A DNA stretch of 64,000 nt from Muscardinus avellanarius (Eukaryota > Chordata > Mammalia > Rodentia > Gliridae), in contig OY726558.1 in NCBI GenBank assembly GCA_963383645.1, forward strand, positions 181,384,634 through 181,448,633. Reading direction: 5' to 3'. Below, one piece after another: positions 46,700 to 59,310 of the stretch. The notes beneath the pieces were generated by a model. That model was not told the origin of the DNA. It did no database searches and saw only the letters and a program-made list of their open reading frames with translations. Position 1 is the stretch's first letter. Each line of letters opens with the position of its first letter. The position numbers and the translations under genes were made by a program.

Positions 46700-47450
46700 C
46701 TTTATAGTTATGAATGTTTTCAGATTCTGCTTATTTTAAACACTTTTGTTCCTCTACCAATTTTGAATAATAATCTTGCTGAATATAGTAGTTTTGGTTG
46801 AAAAATTTTTTTCTTCCAGTGCCTGTATTATATCATACCAGTTTCTCTTGGCATTCATGGTTTGTTTGTAACATCTGGGGTGATTTTTATTATTTTCCTT
46901 TTGTATGTCACCGGTTCTTTTGTTCTCACTGCTTTTAAGATTCTTTTCTTAGCCTCTATGTTGGTCATTTTGATTGTTACATGGTGTGGGGTGGTCGTTC
47001 TTAATGGCGTTCTGCATGTCTTCTGTACGTGGATATACAAATCTCTTTCCATGTTTGGAAAATTTTCTAAAATTATTTTTCTGAAGAGATTAGGAATACC
47101 CTTGGTCTGTATCTCTATCCCTTCTCAATTCCTTTAATCTGTAAGTTAGACTTTTTCATATTTTCCCATAGTTGTTGAATGTTTAGCTTTTGTTGCTGTA
47201 ATGACTTCTCTATGCTGTTGACTGTGCTTTTGGTTTGGAATAAACTGTCTTCTAACAGTGATATTCTGCTTTCCATTTCATCTAATCTTCTAGAAGTTTT
47301 TCTATTGCTATCTTCATTTTATTTATTGACTTTTCCATTTTTTTCCAGGCCTCTTTCTGATTGTTTCTTAATGTCTCCATTTCCTCTTTAATTTCTTGCA
47401 CACTTACTATGAGGCCTTTCATCATAATGAAAATCAGGATTCAAAATTTT
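46700..47450 (-). pseudogene. L1 B ORF1 relic
   Basis: The frame 46855-47052 contains 'VQKTCRTP' and 'HHVTIKMTNIEAKKRILKAV', the start of the ORF1p C-terminal RNA-binding part, aligned with L1 C at 51220-51330. The rest is frame-broken. Limits approximate. Confidence 0.78.
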
Positions 47451-49112
47451 CCTTCTTTCATTTTTTTATAGGTCAGTATTTGTGATTTCTTTTCTTTTCT
47501 CACTGTTCCCAGTTCTCATATTTTCAGGGTTCTCAGGTTAGTTTTTTTTTTTTTTTTTTTTAATGTCTTGTCATCTTTTTTGTGTGTGTGACTCTGTGGG
47601 CAATATGTTTGATCCAATCTTAGCAGTAGAAATTTAGAGGTGTCAGCAAGTTTGTGCATGGATATGCAGTGTTTTTTCAATGGTGAGGGTTGGGTAACGG
47701 TGAAAGAGCTGAGGTAATTGGTACAAGAGACAGATGAAGTATAGAATATAATTAAACGGAGTAAGAATTTAAGTATAATAAGGTACTATCTGGTTGAGAA
47801 TGAGAGAAAGTTAGATAGTCAGATTCTTGTAGTTAGTACAAAGTATTTAGGTATGAAGATATACAATAGCTTGAGTATAAAATAAGGAGATACAGTAAGA
47901 AAAAAAGTTTTGACAGAAGAGAATAGATAGGCTAAAGTGAGTAAATGAGATGGGTGAGGGAGTAAGCAAACATGAATAAAATAACAAAACAAGTTACAAA
48001 AAGTAACAATTATAAATCAACCCCCCAAAAAACAAAACAAAACAAAAAGGATGAAGCAAACTAGTGACAGTGTGAAAGAAAAGGAAACATAAAAAAACCA
48101 GTCATGCTAATTTACATATATAGGGCCAGGGCCCATATAATATCTGTATGTCTGTCCTCTGTGGTAGATTCTGGAGTCTACTCCAATGTCTCTCATTTGA
48201 TTTTTAACCTATTGTGAGCTTTTGGATCCACTTTATGAGTGTTTGCGACCTCTCTCACCTCTGGCAGCTTTGTTTAGGTGTCAGGGAATCATTTGTCACT
48301 GTTAATGAGTTTCATGTAAGCTCAGGGTTCTATATTTCACCACCTTGGGCTCTGAGCTTTTCAGCCCTATGCTCCATGCCCTTCAGCCCTAGGCTCCCAC
48401 CTCTCAGGTCATGGCTTTGTGCTCTCCATCCTGTGCTGTGCAATCTCAGGTCTTGTTCTCTATGCCTTTCTGCTTTGGGCCTGTGCCTCACTATCTGCAC
48501 TGCCTGAGGTGTCCAGTGTAGTCTTGGGGAGACCCCTGTGACCCTGTGCAGGTGTTGTGCCTTGAGCACTCTGAGCTTTACTGTGTCTCTGGAGTTATAC
48601 TTTTAACTGGGCTACCTCCTAGAAGGACCATGAGGTCTTAGCCCACCAGAGTCCCATGGGCCTAGTCTTAAGGGCACAATGAATGCTGCAAGTGCCACCT
48701 CTGATGAGCTCATGGGCTTTTGTATCTTTTTTCTCCATCCCTGAAGTGTGGTGCTGGTCACTTAAGATGGTGAAGCTCTGCTGCTGCTTTTTGCACTTCA
48801 AGTTCTTGGATTTCTTGTCAGAAGTTCTTGGGGCTGTAGAGCCAAACAAAGGTGGCAAATGCATTTCAGGCCGGTGACCTGAGATGGCACTGGCCTCCTC
48901 ATCAAGTCATTTGCCTGCTCAGGCTCTTTCAGTGGATCTTGTGTTCAGAGTAATGGATTTCCTTCTGCCATGATTCCTGTTCATGTTTTTTTATATCGTG
49001 AATATCTTTCACTGATTTGTTTATTTTTTGTCAAGATGTTGCCTTCTTATTTTTTCCAGCTACTGAGATGTGCTGTGTCTCCCAGTCACCATTTTAAATC
49101 TGCCCATTTTGA

Positions 49113-49410
49113 AATATTTTAAATGACCAATGTTTAATGGACAATTGAATAAGAGACACCTAGTAATATTTTTTAAGAATTATAATTATACTGTGAAGGC
49201 GATTTTTAGAGACAAAAATATATTCCTTTACAAGAAAAAAGTTGAACACATATAATTATCTTACAGAAGAATTATAAACTTGCTGTAATTTTTGAAATAT
49301 GCACTTTATGATTACCATTTGAAAATTAAACTTATCTAATGTAATAATGGTGTTTTTTCTCAGAGATTAGGTTTTTTTAGTCCTTTATATCATAAGATAC
49401 AGTGAAATAT
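49113..49410. other. Spacer between head-to-head L1 elements (left part)
   Basis: AT-rich; nothing recognised. Confidence 0.5.
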
Positions 49411-49582
49411 ATACTTAGAAAGCTGAGAAAGAAGAATCACTGGTTCAAGGCCTACCTTAGCAACACAGGAAGACCATGTTTCAAAATAAGAAATAAAAAA
49501 TAGAAATGGTTAGGGATGTAGTTCAGATGTAGAATTTCCCTGGGTTAAATTTGTAGTACAAAAAAAAGTAAAAAAAAAGAAG
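49411..49582 (+). mobile_element. SINE, 5'-truncated, in the L1-L1 spacer
   Basis: Forward: late B1 head ('agctgagaaagaagaatcac', 'ttagcaacac'), linker 'tcaaaataagaaataaaaaa', tRNA-like unit 'ggttagggatgtagttcag' and A-rich tail. Confidence 0.78.
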
Positions 49583-49721
49583 AAAGAAAAGAGAAAGATC
49601 ACTATACTTTAATAATTTCTTAATTTTTTTTCTTTTGACTCAAATGAAACATATTTAGTTAATGGTCTAATGCTGAGTGCAAATTGGTTAGGTGATTAAT
49701 GTAAATAATAATTGAGATTCT

Positions 49722-50740
49722 TAGGGACTTCTGGGAAGATGGTGACAGTGAATAGCGGCATTTATGAATCCTGCTAACAATCAATCTCTATTACCACAAA
49801 ATCAGTGCCTTTCATAGCCAGAAAACACCATCAGCAGAGAAATAAAAACTGTAAATACAAGGGACAGAGAAAAAGAGGGCTGGAAGAACAACCAGACACC
49901 AGAAAAGAAACCAGCCTGCAGTGCCGCTGTGTGGAGCTGTGGCAGCGCCATCATCCCTCACAGCACCAGGTTCCAGAGAGGAGGAGGACTCAGAACTGAG
50001 CTTAAAACCAGAGAGGAAATACTCCAGCTTCAAAGCTGAGGACGTGGCAGCAGCACCAAACTGCCAGCGGCAGCAGCGAGTTCACCGGACAGCTCCAGAA
50101 CAGCGCAATCAACAAGCCACCAGGTCCCAGGGAGGAGGGGTGGACAGCGAGCTGAGGTGAACAGTTGCAAACCAGCTGGGTTGAATTCGGCAAGGAGTGT
50201 GTAAAGCTCCCAGGGGCTAGGCTCAGCACACCCTGCAGGGACTCAGAGTGAAGCTCAAAACCAGAGAAAGAATATGCCAGCCTCACGGCGGAGGGCGTAA
50301 CAGTGGCACCATACTGCCAGCGGTGGCAGCAGCAAGTTCACCAAGTCCACTACACCTCCATCAGTGCACTCAACAACCATGAGTCAAATTGTGGCCCCTA
50401 GAGGAGAAACCCCAGTACTGCACTCACAGGGACTTGAGCAGATACTCTCCCTGGCTCCCTGGGTCAGAGATTTTTGAAGTCCAACCCAGTGGGGGAGTGG
50501 CGGTGGTAGAGATATCACACTATAGTTGTAGCTCCCTGTGGGAGAACACCCAGCCTGGAACCCCCATGGTCTAAAGCAGCCTCGATTGACTCTCTGGGTC
50601 TAAGATTTTGTGATACAACCCAGTAAAGGAGTAGTAATGACTGAGATATCACAGACTCGAGATCCAGAGCACCTTAAGTGAAGTCATAGTGTCCCAGGGA
50701 AGAACCCAGAGAAGGCACAAACTTCTGAAATCATGAGAAA
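49722..50740 (+). promoter_or_regulatory. L1 C 5' UTR with internal repeats
   Basis: GC-richer leader before ORF1; by analogy with other L1s it would hold the internal promoter. Two internal duplications are visible: a ~100-bp block at 49987 and again at 50240 (shared 'cagcagcaagttcacc'-like end), and a ~70-bp block at 50455 and again at 50591 (shared 'gggtc.aagatttt' and 'gagatatcaca'). These are loose tandem monomers, not the ~76-bp type of L1 A. Confidence 0.65.
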
Positions 50741-51663
50741 GAGAAATTAACAATGGAGCAATGAATGCCCACAACCCCACAACATCAGAACCTGATAATA
50801 CAGAAATTTAGAGATCTTTAGAAGATCAAATCGGGAAAATAACCGTATAAATAATAGAGGACTTTTGAAAAGAATTCAAAGAGAGTCAAACAGAGATAAA
50901 GGATGCAATCATTGAAGTAAAGACCTCAATTTAAAGTATAAACAACAGATTAGACCACATGGAGAATAGAATCTCCCTCATAGAAGATTATAGAAGATGA
51001 TCACTCCAAAAATGAACGCATAGTCTCTAATTTAGAAAAAAATAAAAAATCCAGCAGCAGAAATTTGACATTGAAGAAATATGGGCCCATTTTAAGACAG
51101 CTAACCTAAGAAGAATTGGATTAGAGGAGGGAAAAGAAGGTGAAACCAAAGGGATCAACAATCTTTTCAAGGAAGTAATAGAAGAAAATTTTCCAAACAT
51201 AGAGCAAGAGGTCAATACACAGGTCCAGGAAACTTATAGAACTCCCTTTAGAGAGGATCAGAGAAGAGAATCCCCATGCCACATAATTGTCAAAATGACT
51301 AATGTGGAAGTCAAGGAGAAAATCTTAAAGGCAACAGAAACAAAATGCCAAATGACATTCAGAGGCAAACCAATTAGAATCACTCCAGACTTCCCAAACC
51401 AAGTCATGAAAGCCAGAAGGTCATGGAGTAACATATTCCAAACTCTGAAAGAAAACAACTTCCAGCCAAAAATTTCCTACCCAGCAAAACTATCTATCAA
51501 ATTAGATGGGGAAATAAGAAGCTTCTATGACAAACAGAAACTGAAGGAATTTATGTCTGCAAAACCAGCACTAGAGAAAATACTCAGGGAGATTAACTGC
51601 AAAGAAGAAATAGGTAATACATGCCAGAACCAAAGAAACAAGATTTCCCATCTAGCAGACAAC
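50740..51663 (+). pseudogene. L1 C ORF1 relic (RNA-binding protein)
   Basis: The C-terminal part is open at 51295-51663 (123 codons): 'TNVEVKEKILKA', 'RITPDFPNQVMKARRSW', 'NNFQPKISYPAKLSIKLDGE', 'KPALEKILREI', as in the ORF1p C-terminal domain. Upstream, the coiled-coil region (about 50850-51230) is interrupted by stops and frameshifts. The end precedes ORF2 by about 40 bp, the usual L1 arrangement. Confidence 0.85.
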
Positions 51664-51702
51664 TAAGCAAAGAAGAACAAACAGTATCTCAAACAGAAAT
51701 AA

Positions 51703-54700
51703 AATCTTAACAAGTTAGGAATTAAAAATTATCTCTCTATAATCACACTGAATGTTAATGGCCTCATCCCCCCAATAAAAATACATAAAGTGACAAAATG
51801 GATTAAAAACCAGAATCCATCCATCTGCAGCTTACAGGAAACACACCTTACAAGTAAAGATAGGAACAAACTCAAGGTAAAGGGCTGGAGCAAGGTAATC
51901 CATGCTAATGGAACTCGAAGACAAGCAGGAGTATCAACTATTATATCAGACAAGTTAGACTTCAAACCCAAACTTACTAGAAGAAACAAAGAAGGTCATA
52001 TTTTACTGATAAAAGGAATAATCCAGAAAGAGGAAATAACAATAATCAACATCTATGCCCCAAACATAGGTGCAGCTACTTTCATAAATCAAACTCTTTG
52101 TGAGATGAAGTCACACATAAATCCCAATACAATAATACTGGGTGACTTCAACACACCTCTCACAACACTAGACCAATCTTCCAGATAAAGGGTCAGTAAA
52201 GATGCCTCAGAACTAAAGAACACCATTAACCAAATGGACCTGTTGGACACATATAGAATATTTCAACCAACTAGAGTGGAGTTTACAATTTTCTCAGCTG
52301 CTCATGGAACCTTCTGCAAAATAGATCTTATCCTGGGACATAAAATCAGCATGAGCAAGTTTAAAAAATGTTACATACTTCCCTGTGTCATTTCAAACCA
52401 TAATGGAATGAAACTAGAAATCAACTATAAGAAGACCCAGAGAAACAACATAAACATATGGAGACTGAACACCACACTTCTGAATGAAGAATGGGTCATA
52501 GAAGATGTAAGAGGTGAAATCAAGAAATTTCTAGAAACAAATGAAAAACAGCATATCAAAACCTCTGAGACACTTTGAAGGCAGTATTAAGAGGAAAATT
52601 TATAGCACTGAGTGCTCACATAAGAAAAACAGAAAATCTTCAAATAAATAACCTAACAACACAACTCAAAGCTCTTGAAAAGCAGGAACAATTGAACCCC
52701 AAAGCCAGTAGAAGACAGGAAATTATTAAAATTAGAACAGAAATTAACAAAATAGAGAATAAAAGAATACAGAAAACCAACAAAACCAAAAGATGGTTTC
52801 TTAAAAAGATTAACAAGATAGATAAACCACTAGCTAACCTAATTAAAAAAAGAGAGAGAATCAACCCAAATTATGAAGATAAGGGATGAAAAAGGAGAAA
52901 TTATTACTGACAGTGTAGAAATCCAGAGGATTATCAGAAACTACTTTGAAAAACTATACTCCAACAAAATGGAAAATCTGGAGGAAATCAACAACTTTCT
53001 AGATAAATACAACCTTCCTAAACTGAGTCAAGAAGATATAGAACACTTAAACCAACCAGTAACAATCAAAGAGATTGAAACAACAATAAAGAGCTTACTA
53101 TCAAAGAAAAGCCCAGGACCAGATGGTTTCTCAGGTGAATTCTATAAAACCTTTATAGAAGAGCTAACCCCAATACTCCTCAAAATATTTCACAAAATAG
53201 AAAAAAAAATGTGACTCTCCCAAATACATTCTATGAAGCCAAAATTACACTAATACCCAAACCAAATAAAGACAGTTCAAGGAAAACTACAGGCCTATAT
53301 CTCTGATAAATTTGGATGCAAAACTATTAAACAAAATACTAGCAACACGCATTCAAAACCACATCAAGAAAATCATACACCATGACCAGGTAGGGATCAT
53401 CCCAGGGATACAAGGCTGGTTCAACCTATGAAAATCAATCCATGTAATTCACCATATAAACAGAACCAAGGACAAAAATCACATGATCATCTCAATAGAT
53501 GCTGAAAAAGCATTTGACAAAATTCAACATCCATTTATGATAAAAACACTGGAATAGAAGGAACATATCTCAACATTATTAAGGCAATCTACAATAAGCC
53601 CACTGCCAACATCATATTAAATGGGGGAAAACTTCAAGAATTCCCCATAAAAATAGGAACGAGACAAGGATGTCCATTATTACCACTTCTCTTCAATATA
53701 GTACTAGAGACTCTAGCCAGAGCAATAAGGCAAGGAAAGGAAATCAGAGGAGTACAAATAGGAAAATAAGAACTCAAACTTTCGCTATTTGCAGATGACA
53801 TGATACTATATTTAGAAAATCCAACAAACTCAAACAAAAGGTTTATAAAACTGATCAACAAATTCAGCAAAGTATCTGAATACAAAGTTAATCTTAAAAA
53901 ATCAGAAGCTTTTCTGTACACCAATTATAAATCACTGAAAAAGAAATTTAGAAGACACTTCTACTCAGGATCTCCCACAAAAAAATAAAATACTTAGGAA
54001 TAAACATGACCAAGGAGGTAAAAGATCTCTAAAAAGAAAATTATAAAACACTGAAAAAAGAAATCAAAGATCTTAGAAGATGAAAGGATCTTCCATGTTC
54101 ATGGATTGGCAGAATAAATATCATTGAAATGGCCATCCTTCCAAAAGTGATCTACAGATTTAATGCAATGCCCATTAAACTACCAAGATCATTTCTCACA
54201 GACCTAGAAAAATCAGTCCTTAAATTTATCTGGAATAACAAAAAGTCCAGAATAGCCAAGGTAGTTCTCAGCAACAAAAAACATGCAGGAGAAATCACAA
54301 TGCCTGACTTTAAACTATACTACAAATCCATTGTAATAAAAACAGCATGGTACTGGCAAAAAAAACAGATACATAGACCAATGGAGCAGAATAGAAGACC
54401 CAGAAACAAGTCCACACACTTTCAGCCAATTGATTTTTGACTAAGTGGCCAAACACATACACTGGAGAAAAGATAGCCTGTTCAACAAATGGTATTGGCA
54501 AAACTGGTTAACCATATGCAGAAAATTGGAAATTAATCCCACTTTTTCACCCTGTACAAAAGTCAATTCAAGATGGATCAAATACTTGGAAATCAAACCA
54601 GAGATCTTGAAGCTCCTTGCAGAGGGCATAGGTCCAACACTGCAACACATAGGCACAGATAAACACTTTCTCAACAAGACCCCAAAGGCACAACAAATTA

Positions 54701-55500
54701 AAAGGTCACTCAATACATGGGATTGCATGAAACTGAAGAGCTTCTGTTCATCAAAGGAAACTGTCAAAAACCTCAATCAAGAGCCAACAGAATTGGATTT
54801 TTGCCACGTACACCTCCAATAGAGGACTAATATCTAGAATATACAGAGAACTCGAACTCAACACTAAGAAAACAAAGCATACAATAACAAAATGGGCAAA
54901 AGAACTAAATAGACACTTCACAAAAGAAGAAATTCAAATGGCCAATAAATGCATGAAAAAATGCTCAACATCACTGGCAATCAGAGAGATACAAATAAAA
55001 ACTACCCTGAGATTTCACCTAACTCCAACTAGAATGGAAATCATTTAAAACAAAAACAGCATCAGATGCTGGCAAGGATGTGGAGAAGTGGGAACTCTAA
55101 GATATTGTCGGTGAGATTGCAAATTAATGCAACCACTTTGGAAAACAGTATGGAGAATACTCAGAAGAATGGGAACCAATCTACCATTTCATCCAGCAAT
55201 ACCACTTCTGGGTACCCAAAAGATAGGAAACCAAACTACCAAACTAATGCATGTGTATTTACGTTCATAGCTGTACAATTCACCATAGCCAAACTATGGA
55301 ACCAGCCAAGATGTCCATCAACAGATGAATGGATTACAAAACTGTGGGATATATACACAATGGGATTTTACTCAGCCATTAAAAAAAAAAACTCAATTAC
55401 ATCATTTTCAGGGAAATAGATGTAACTGGAGGACATTATGCTAAGTGAGATTAGTCAGTCACAAAATAAAGAAAGCTGATGCTTTCCCTAATATGTGAGA
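51703..55500 (+). pseudogene. L1 C ORF2 relic (endonuclease + reverse transcriptase)
   Basis: Endonuclease: LNVNG 51748-51762, QETHL 51835-51849, IYAPN 52051-52065, GDFN 52141-52152, then a stop at 52186. The frame resumes at 52194 with 'TINQMDLLDTYRIFQP', 'SAAHGTFCKID' near 52296, and SNH at 52393-52401, where SDH is catalytic. Linker and reverse transcriptase: 'SKKSPGPDGFSGEFYKTF' near 53100, the sixth-motif FADD at 53788-53799, '[10 protein letters not shown]' near 53885. A C-terminal part runs to about 55500. At least five frames are needed, so it is dead. Confidence 0.9.
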
Positions 55501-55796
55501 GCTAGGGAGAAATGGGTCATAGGAGGAACTCTAGATGAAAAAGGAAATCCTATAGAGGAGCAAGCCAGGCAACTTGAAAGAGGAGAAAGGAGGGGGGAAA
55601 GGAAAATCTCTAAAACACACAATGTACTTAAACATATCGAAGTCTACCACTAAGCCAACCAAGGGAAGGACGGACAGGGAGGGAATGGGGTGGGAATTGG
55701 GTAGTGGTTAAATCAGTGATGTGTACAGGTATGTACACACAAGTTTTTCCCCCCAATATGATGTATGAATATAATACAGCAATAAAAAATTTAAAA
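55420..55796 (+). other. L1 C 3' UTR (type B reference)
   Basis: Purine-rich, with a G-run 'gggagggaatggggtggg' around 55679, 'tatgatgtatgaatataatac' and AATAAA at 55781. G-rich 3' UTRs are common in L1. The same module ends both composites (37.5 and 58.8 kb) and the fragment at 24.9 kb. Confidence 0.8.
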
Positions 55797-55803
55797 AATA
55801 ATT

Positions 55804-57316
55804 TAAAGATAAATTTTATTTTAAAACTAACATACATCTGTCTTCTACATCTCTATTCTCTCATCATGTTTGAGAGATGTTCTAAACATTATTTGGTGCT
55901 CACAAATTCTTGGATGCCAAGATATGCTTGAGGTTTTACTAGAGAATCCTAGAAAAAATATTAAAACCATTATCAAAAAATAGTCACTCAAAAATTAATT
56001 TTGACACCATTTCAAGTCTATAGGAAGCTGAAAGAAATTAGGGATACATTTTTTCCCTAACATAATACATTGGAATAGCATGAAAGAACTACTCATTAAA
56101 ATCAGTCCAGATTCACTCAGTATTTTTTGATATATTTTTATATGTCACAAAAGTAAGAACACTTTGAGAATTTGCTGTTATAACATTTTGTACTTTCATT
56201 TAGTTTTCAAAGTTATCATATAAAAGGGAATATCTCATGATGCTTAAGGAGATAAACTTTTAGTAAGGCAAACAAATTCAAAGCCTTAATCTACCATCTA
56301 CTAATTATTGGGCAGAATTGGCAAAGTTATTTTATATTCCTGTCAATTTTATGACTCAAATTAGAACATTCATGTGTTAGGCTAGAGGCTAAGCTGTTGT
56401 AACACAAAATGGCAAAAGTTGAATCAGTATTTATTTATCTTCCATCTGGTATTGATTAAATTATTAATTGCAAGCATATGCACCATGAAAATGTAGCAAA
56501 CAGTTTTCACAAGTTTCAAGCAGGAGAAAATTGAAGAAAAGAAACACCATATAACAAAAATGTATGTGTATTTGTCTAAGTAATAAAATTAAGTTGACTT
56601 GATACATGATTTGTTGAAATATTACTGTTGGTGTTTTAAAAATAATGCACCAATAAAAATTAAAAAAAATATTTTCTTCTCTTTTCAAATTACCTGTGAT
56701 GTTTTTCCAGTTACTAAATGGAGATTGTTGACAATTAGTCCATGATTGCTCACAAATTCACTTAATGGAAATAAAATTCAGCTTGTTAAGTTATTTATAT
56801 CACTTGAATTTGTAAGTAACATTGAGACTATGTATCATTTTTTTCAGCATAATACTTGTACTAATATAACAGGAAAAAGAAAAACAAGGCAACCTATTTA
56901 GTAAGATAAATACTTATACAAAGCATTTTAATTTTTAAATTGAGGACAGAGAGAAACATAAATAAAAATGCTTACATATGTTAAAATGCATCCATAGAGA
57001 ATTTGTAAATTTATTTATTTAAAAATAAGCCAAATTTTGTATCTCATATGCTAATCTAAATATAAAAATTAAGTAATATTTAAAAGCTTTTTAGGTAACA
57101 AGTCTATATTTTGAAGTGATTTAAAGAGATTTAAAATGTTTTAATAATATTATTCAATGGAATTAAAAAGATATTTTCTAAGTTGGCACCATTCTTAATG
57201 TACAGTGGAAATACTTTTTAAAGATTCACTGAAACATATGTACAGAAAAGTATGCACTTTCTTTTTACACAAAATCTTATCACTCTTTAAATAAATCATG
57301 AACAAAATGATAGTTT
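55804..57316. other. AT-rich DNA, two weak repeat hints
   Basis: 56275-56370 loosely follows a MIR core ('ttgggcagaattggcaaagtta'). 56645-56672 reads 'aatgcaccaataaaaattaaa', the last ~15 bp and tail of an L1, possibly a minimal insertion. Neither is firm. Confidence 0.35.
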
Positions 57317-57527
57317 TGCATGCTTTTTTTTTTTTTTGGTAGTACTGGGGCTCCTGGAAACCCTTCTACCTCCATGCAACACTCCTTGACCTATTTTATA
57401 TTTTTATTTGGAAACAGGGTCTCTTAAGCCAGCAAGGCTGTTTTTGAACCAGCATGTTCCTCCTGTCTCTGCCTCCCAAGCACAGGGATTACAAGTGTGC
57501 AACACCATGCCCAGCCAATGCATGCTT
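57317..57527 (-). mobile_element. B1-dID SINE with target duplication
   Basis: Reverse-strand SINE 57326-57518 of the 'tccaaataaaa' subfamily: T-run, 'ggtagtactggggctcctgg', linker and B1 head. TGCATGCTT is exact at 57317-57325 and 57519-57527. Confidence 0.94.
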
Positions 57528-58330
57528 ATTTAAAATTACATGTTAAATTTTGCAGAATATAAAAATAATCCTATATAAAACAAAATTTAAATTTTATCAT
57601 GAAACACATTGTATTTTATTCTTAAGAAACAATTTTATTTCTTCTACAGAATTTATCTTCTTACAAATATTTTATAAAACATTTTTTCATTGTGCAGTCA
57701 TCTGCTCTGTTTGAATTTAAATTGAAAAATTGACATAAAAGAGAATGTGCTGCATTAACAGTAAGCAAGATAAAATACAAGTGAATTCTTATTTTACCAT
57801 GTAAAATTATCCTGAATTAGTAGTCTTAAAGTAGAAGATGTTTTCTGTACTGTTTGTACTTTTATGTCTTAAAGAATCTGCATTCACCACTGGCCCATAT
57901 TATACAGTACGCTAGGTGTAACTGCATTAGCGCTCACCTCAGTTACAAATTACCTATGTTACACAATCCTCAAAAGGTGATATTAGTTTTATGAAGTGTT
58001 AAGTGATGGTACAGTACAAATTTGTGACAAGTGCACAGGTTAGAAAAGAATAATATCACCAAAGACAGAAGATCATAGGGATAAAAAAAACTCAACATAG
58101 ACATGCATGCAAAAGCACATGTGTGTATATGATGAATTAGGATTTTATTACATTTAGGAAAAGGTTTGAGATGTGATAACAAAACAAAAAAAATATTTAA
58201 TATGTGTCCACACATCAAGTTACAAAGTAAATACTCATACATTTTTCATATTAAAACATTTTGCATTTAAAAATAGAAAACTTATAACTTATAAAACATG
58301 GTAGAATAAATATATATTTAAACATTCTTT
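57528..58330. other. AT-rich DNA, nothing recognised
   Basis: Nothing recognised. Confidence 0.5.
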
Positions 58331-58332
58331 AC

Positions 58333-58389
58333 ATGTTTGGTGGAATTTATAAATGTACCCATGAAGGTCCTGGGCTGTTTAGAAGTAGT
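58333..58389 (+). mobile_element. MaLR-type LTR, left part (tentative)
   Basis: The LTR at 59143-59510 lacks its beginning. Its text runs across the composite insertion, so this stretch should be its upstream part; the similarity is weak by eye. Confidence 0.4.
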
Positions 58390-59151
58390 GAACAGAGGGG
58401 CATGGAAGATGATGGCGACCATAGCCACAGTGGGAACAGCTGGCAGCAGCCAAATAGGACATGTATTCCTCTGAGAAACCCCAGAAACTGATTTTGGTTT
58501 AATGTCAGATTGGGACAACATGCAGAAACATTTTCAGCCATGACTTCCTACCTAAAATATGAGAGAAGAGACAGACCAAGATGGCCATGGAGCCTGACAG
58601 TATTCTGGAGAGACAGAAATCCAATCCAACCTGCCTCGAACTGTTGGAGAAATGTCCCTGCACAGTTCACCATTACCAAACTATGGGACCAGCCAAGATG
58701 TCCTTCAATTGATGAGTGGATTTCAAAACTATGGGATGTGTACACAATGGAATTTTGCCCAGCCATAAGGGAAAACAAAATTATGGCATTTACAGTGAAA
58801 TATCACAAAAATAAGGAATTAGATGCTAATTAAATGTAAAAACTAGGGAGAAATGGGTAACAGGAGGAACTCTAGATGAAGAAGGGATCCTATAGAGGAG
58901 CAATTAAGGTGAACCATCTGAGGGGATAGGAGGGGGAAGAGGGAAACTCTTTAAAGCACATGTTGTACTTCAACATATCAAAGTCAATCAGGAAGCCAAG
59001 TATGGGTAGGAGGGATGGGAAGGGAAGAAATTAGGGATTGGGTAGGGGCTGATTGGGTGAGGTGTGCATGTATAACTCCACAAGTTTTTTTTAAATCTCA
59101 TTAACATTTATGACTACAATGCACCAATAAAATTTTATTTAAAGAAGTAGT
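58381..59151 (+). mobile_element. Second composite: leader joined to L1 3' end
   Basis: Element 58390-59142 between AGAAGTAGT (58381-58389) and AGAAGTAGT (59143-59151). The first ~270 bp ('ggaagatgatggcgaccata' near 58405, 'caagatggccatggagcc' near 58577) looks like one or two L1 5'-UTR starts or a captured leader. At about 58660 it jumps to the end of ORF2 ('cacagttcaccattacc'), then the type B 3' UTR, ending 'gcaccaataaaattt'. All of ORF1 and most of ORF2 are absent. The jump falls where intact L1 C has 'ttcatag/ctgtac' (about 55270), a possible splice acceptor, so a spliced L1 RNA is one explanation. Confidence 0.75.
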
Positions 59152-59255
59152 AAAAATTGCAGGAGGTGGGATTTAGATGAAGAACCTGGGGGATCTGTCC
59201 TTGAAGGTTATATCTTGTCTCCAAGCTCACCCTTCCTTCCTCCCTCCCTCCCTCC

Positions 59256-59310
<55 letters not shown>

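Larger units (their letters stand above)
42515..49112 (-). mobile_element. L1 retrotransposon B, near full length
   Basis: Reverse strand from 49112: a 5' UTR opening with 'aaaatggtgactgggagac' (close to that of L1 A), ORF1, ORF2, a 3' UTR of the 'acagtactttgtg' (type A) class and poly(A) near 42515-42535. About 6.4 kb without the SINE at 45546-45754. Internal damage: about 285 bp missing near 43006, a CT array at 45108-45201, stops throughout. With L1 C it forms a head-to-head pair. Target duplication uncertain. Confidence 0.9.
49714..55796 (+). mobile_element. L1 retrotransposon C, near full length
   Basis: Forward 6.1-kb L1: 5' UTR from about 49722 ('acttctgggaagatggtgac'), ORF1 relic, ORF2 relic, 3' UTR (type B: G-rich run 55660-55700, 'gggaattgggtagtgg') and AATAAA at 55781. 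Its 5' UTR differs from those of L1 A and B. Flanking AATAATT at 49707-49713 and 55797-55803 may be the target duplication, but it is short and AT-rich. Stops, frameshifts and short deletions make it inactive. It is the best-preserved L1 here and is useful as the local reference. Confidence 0.92.
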
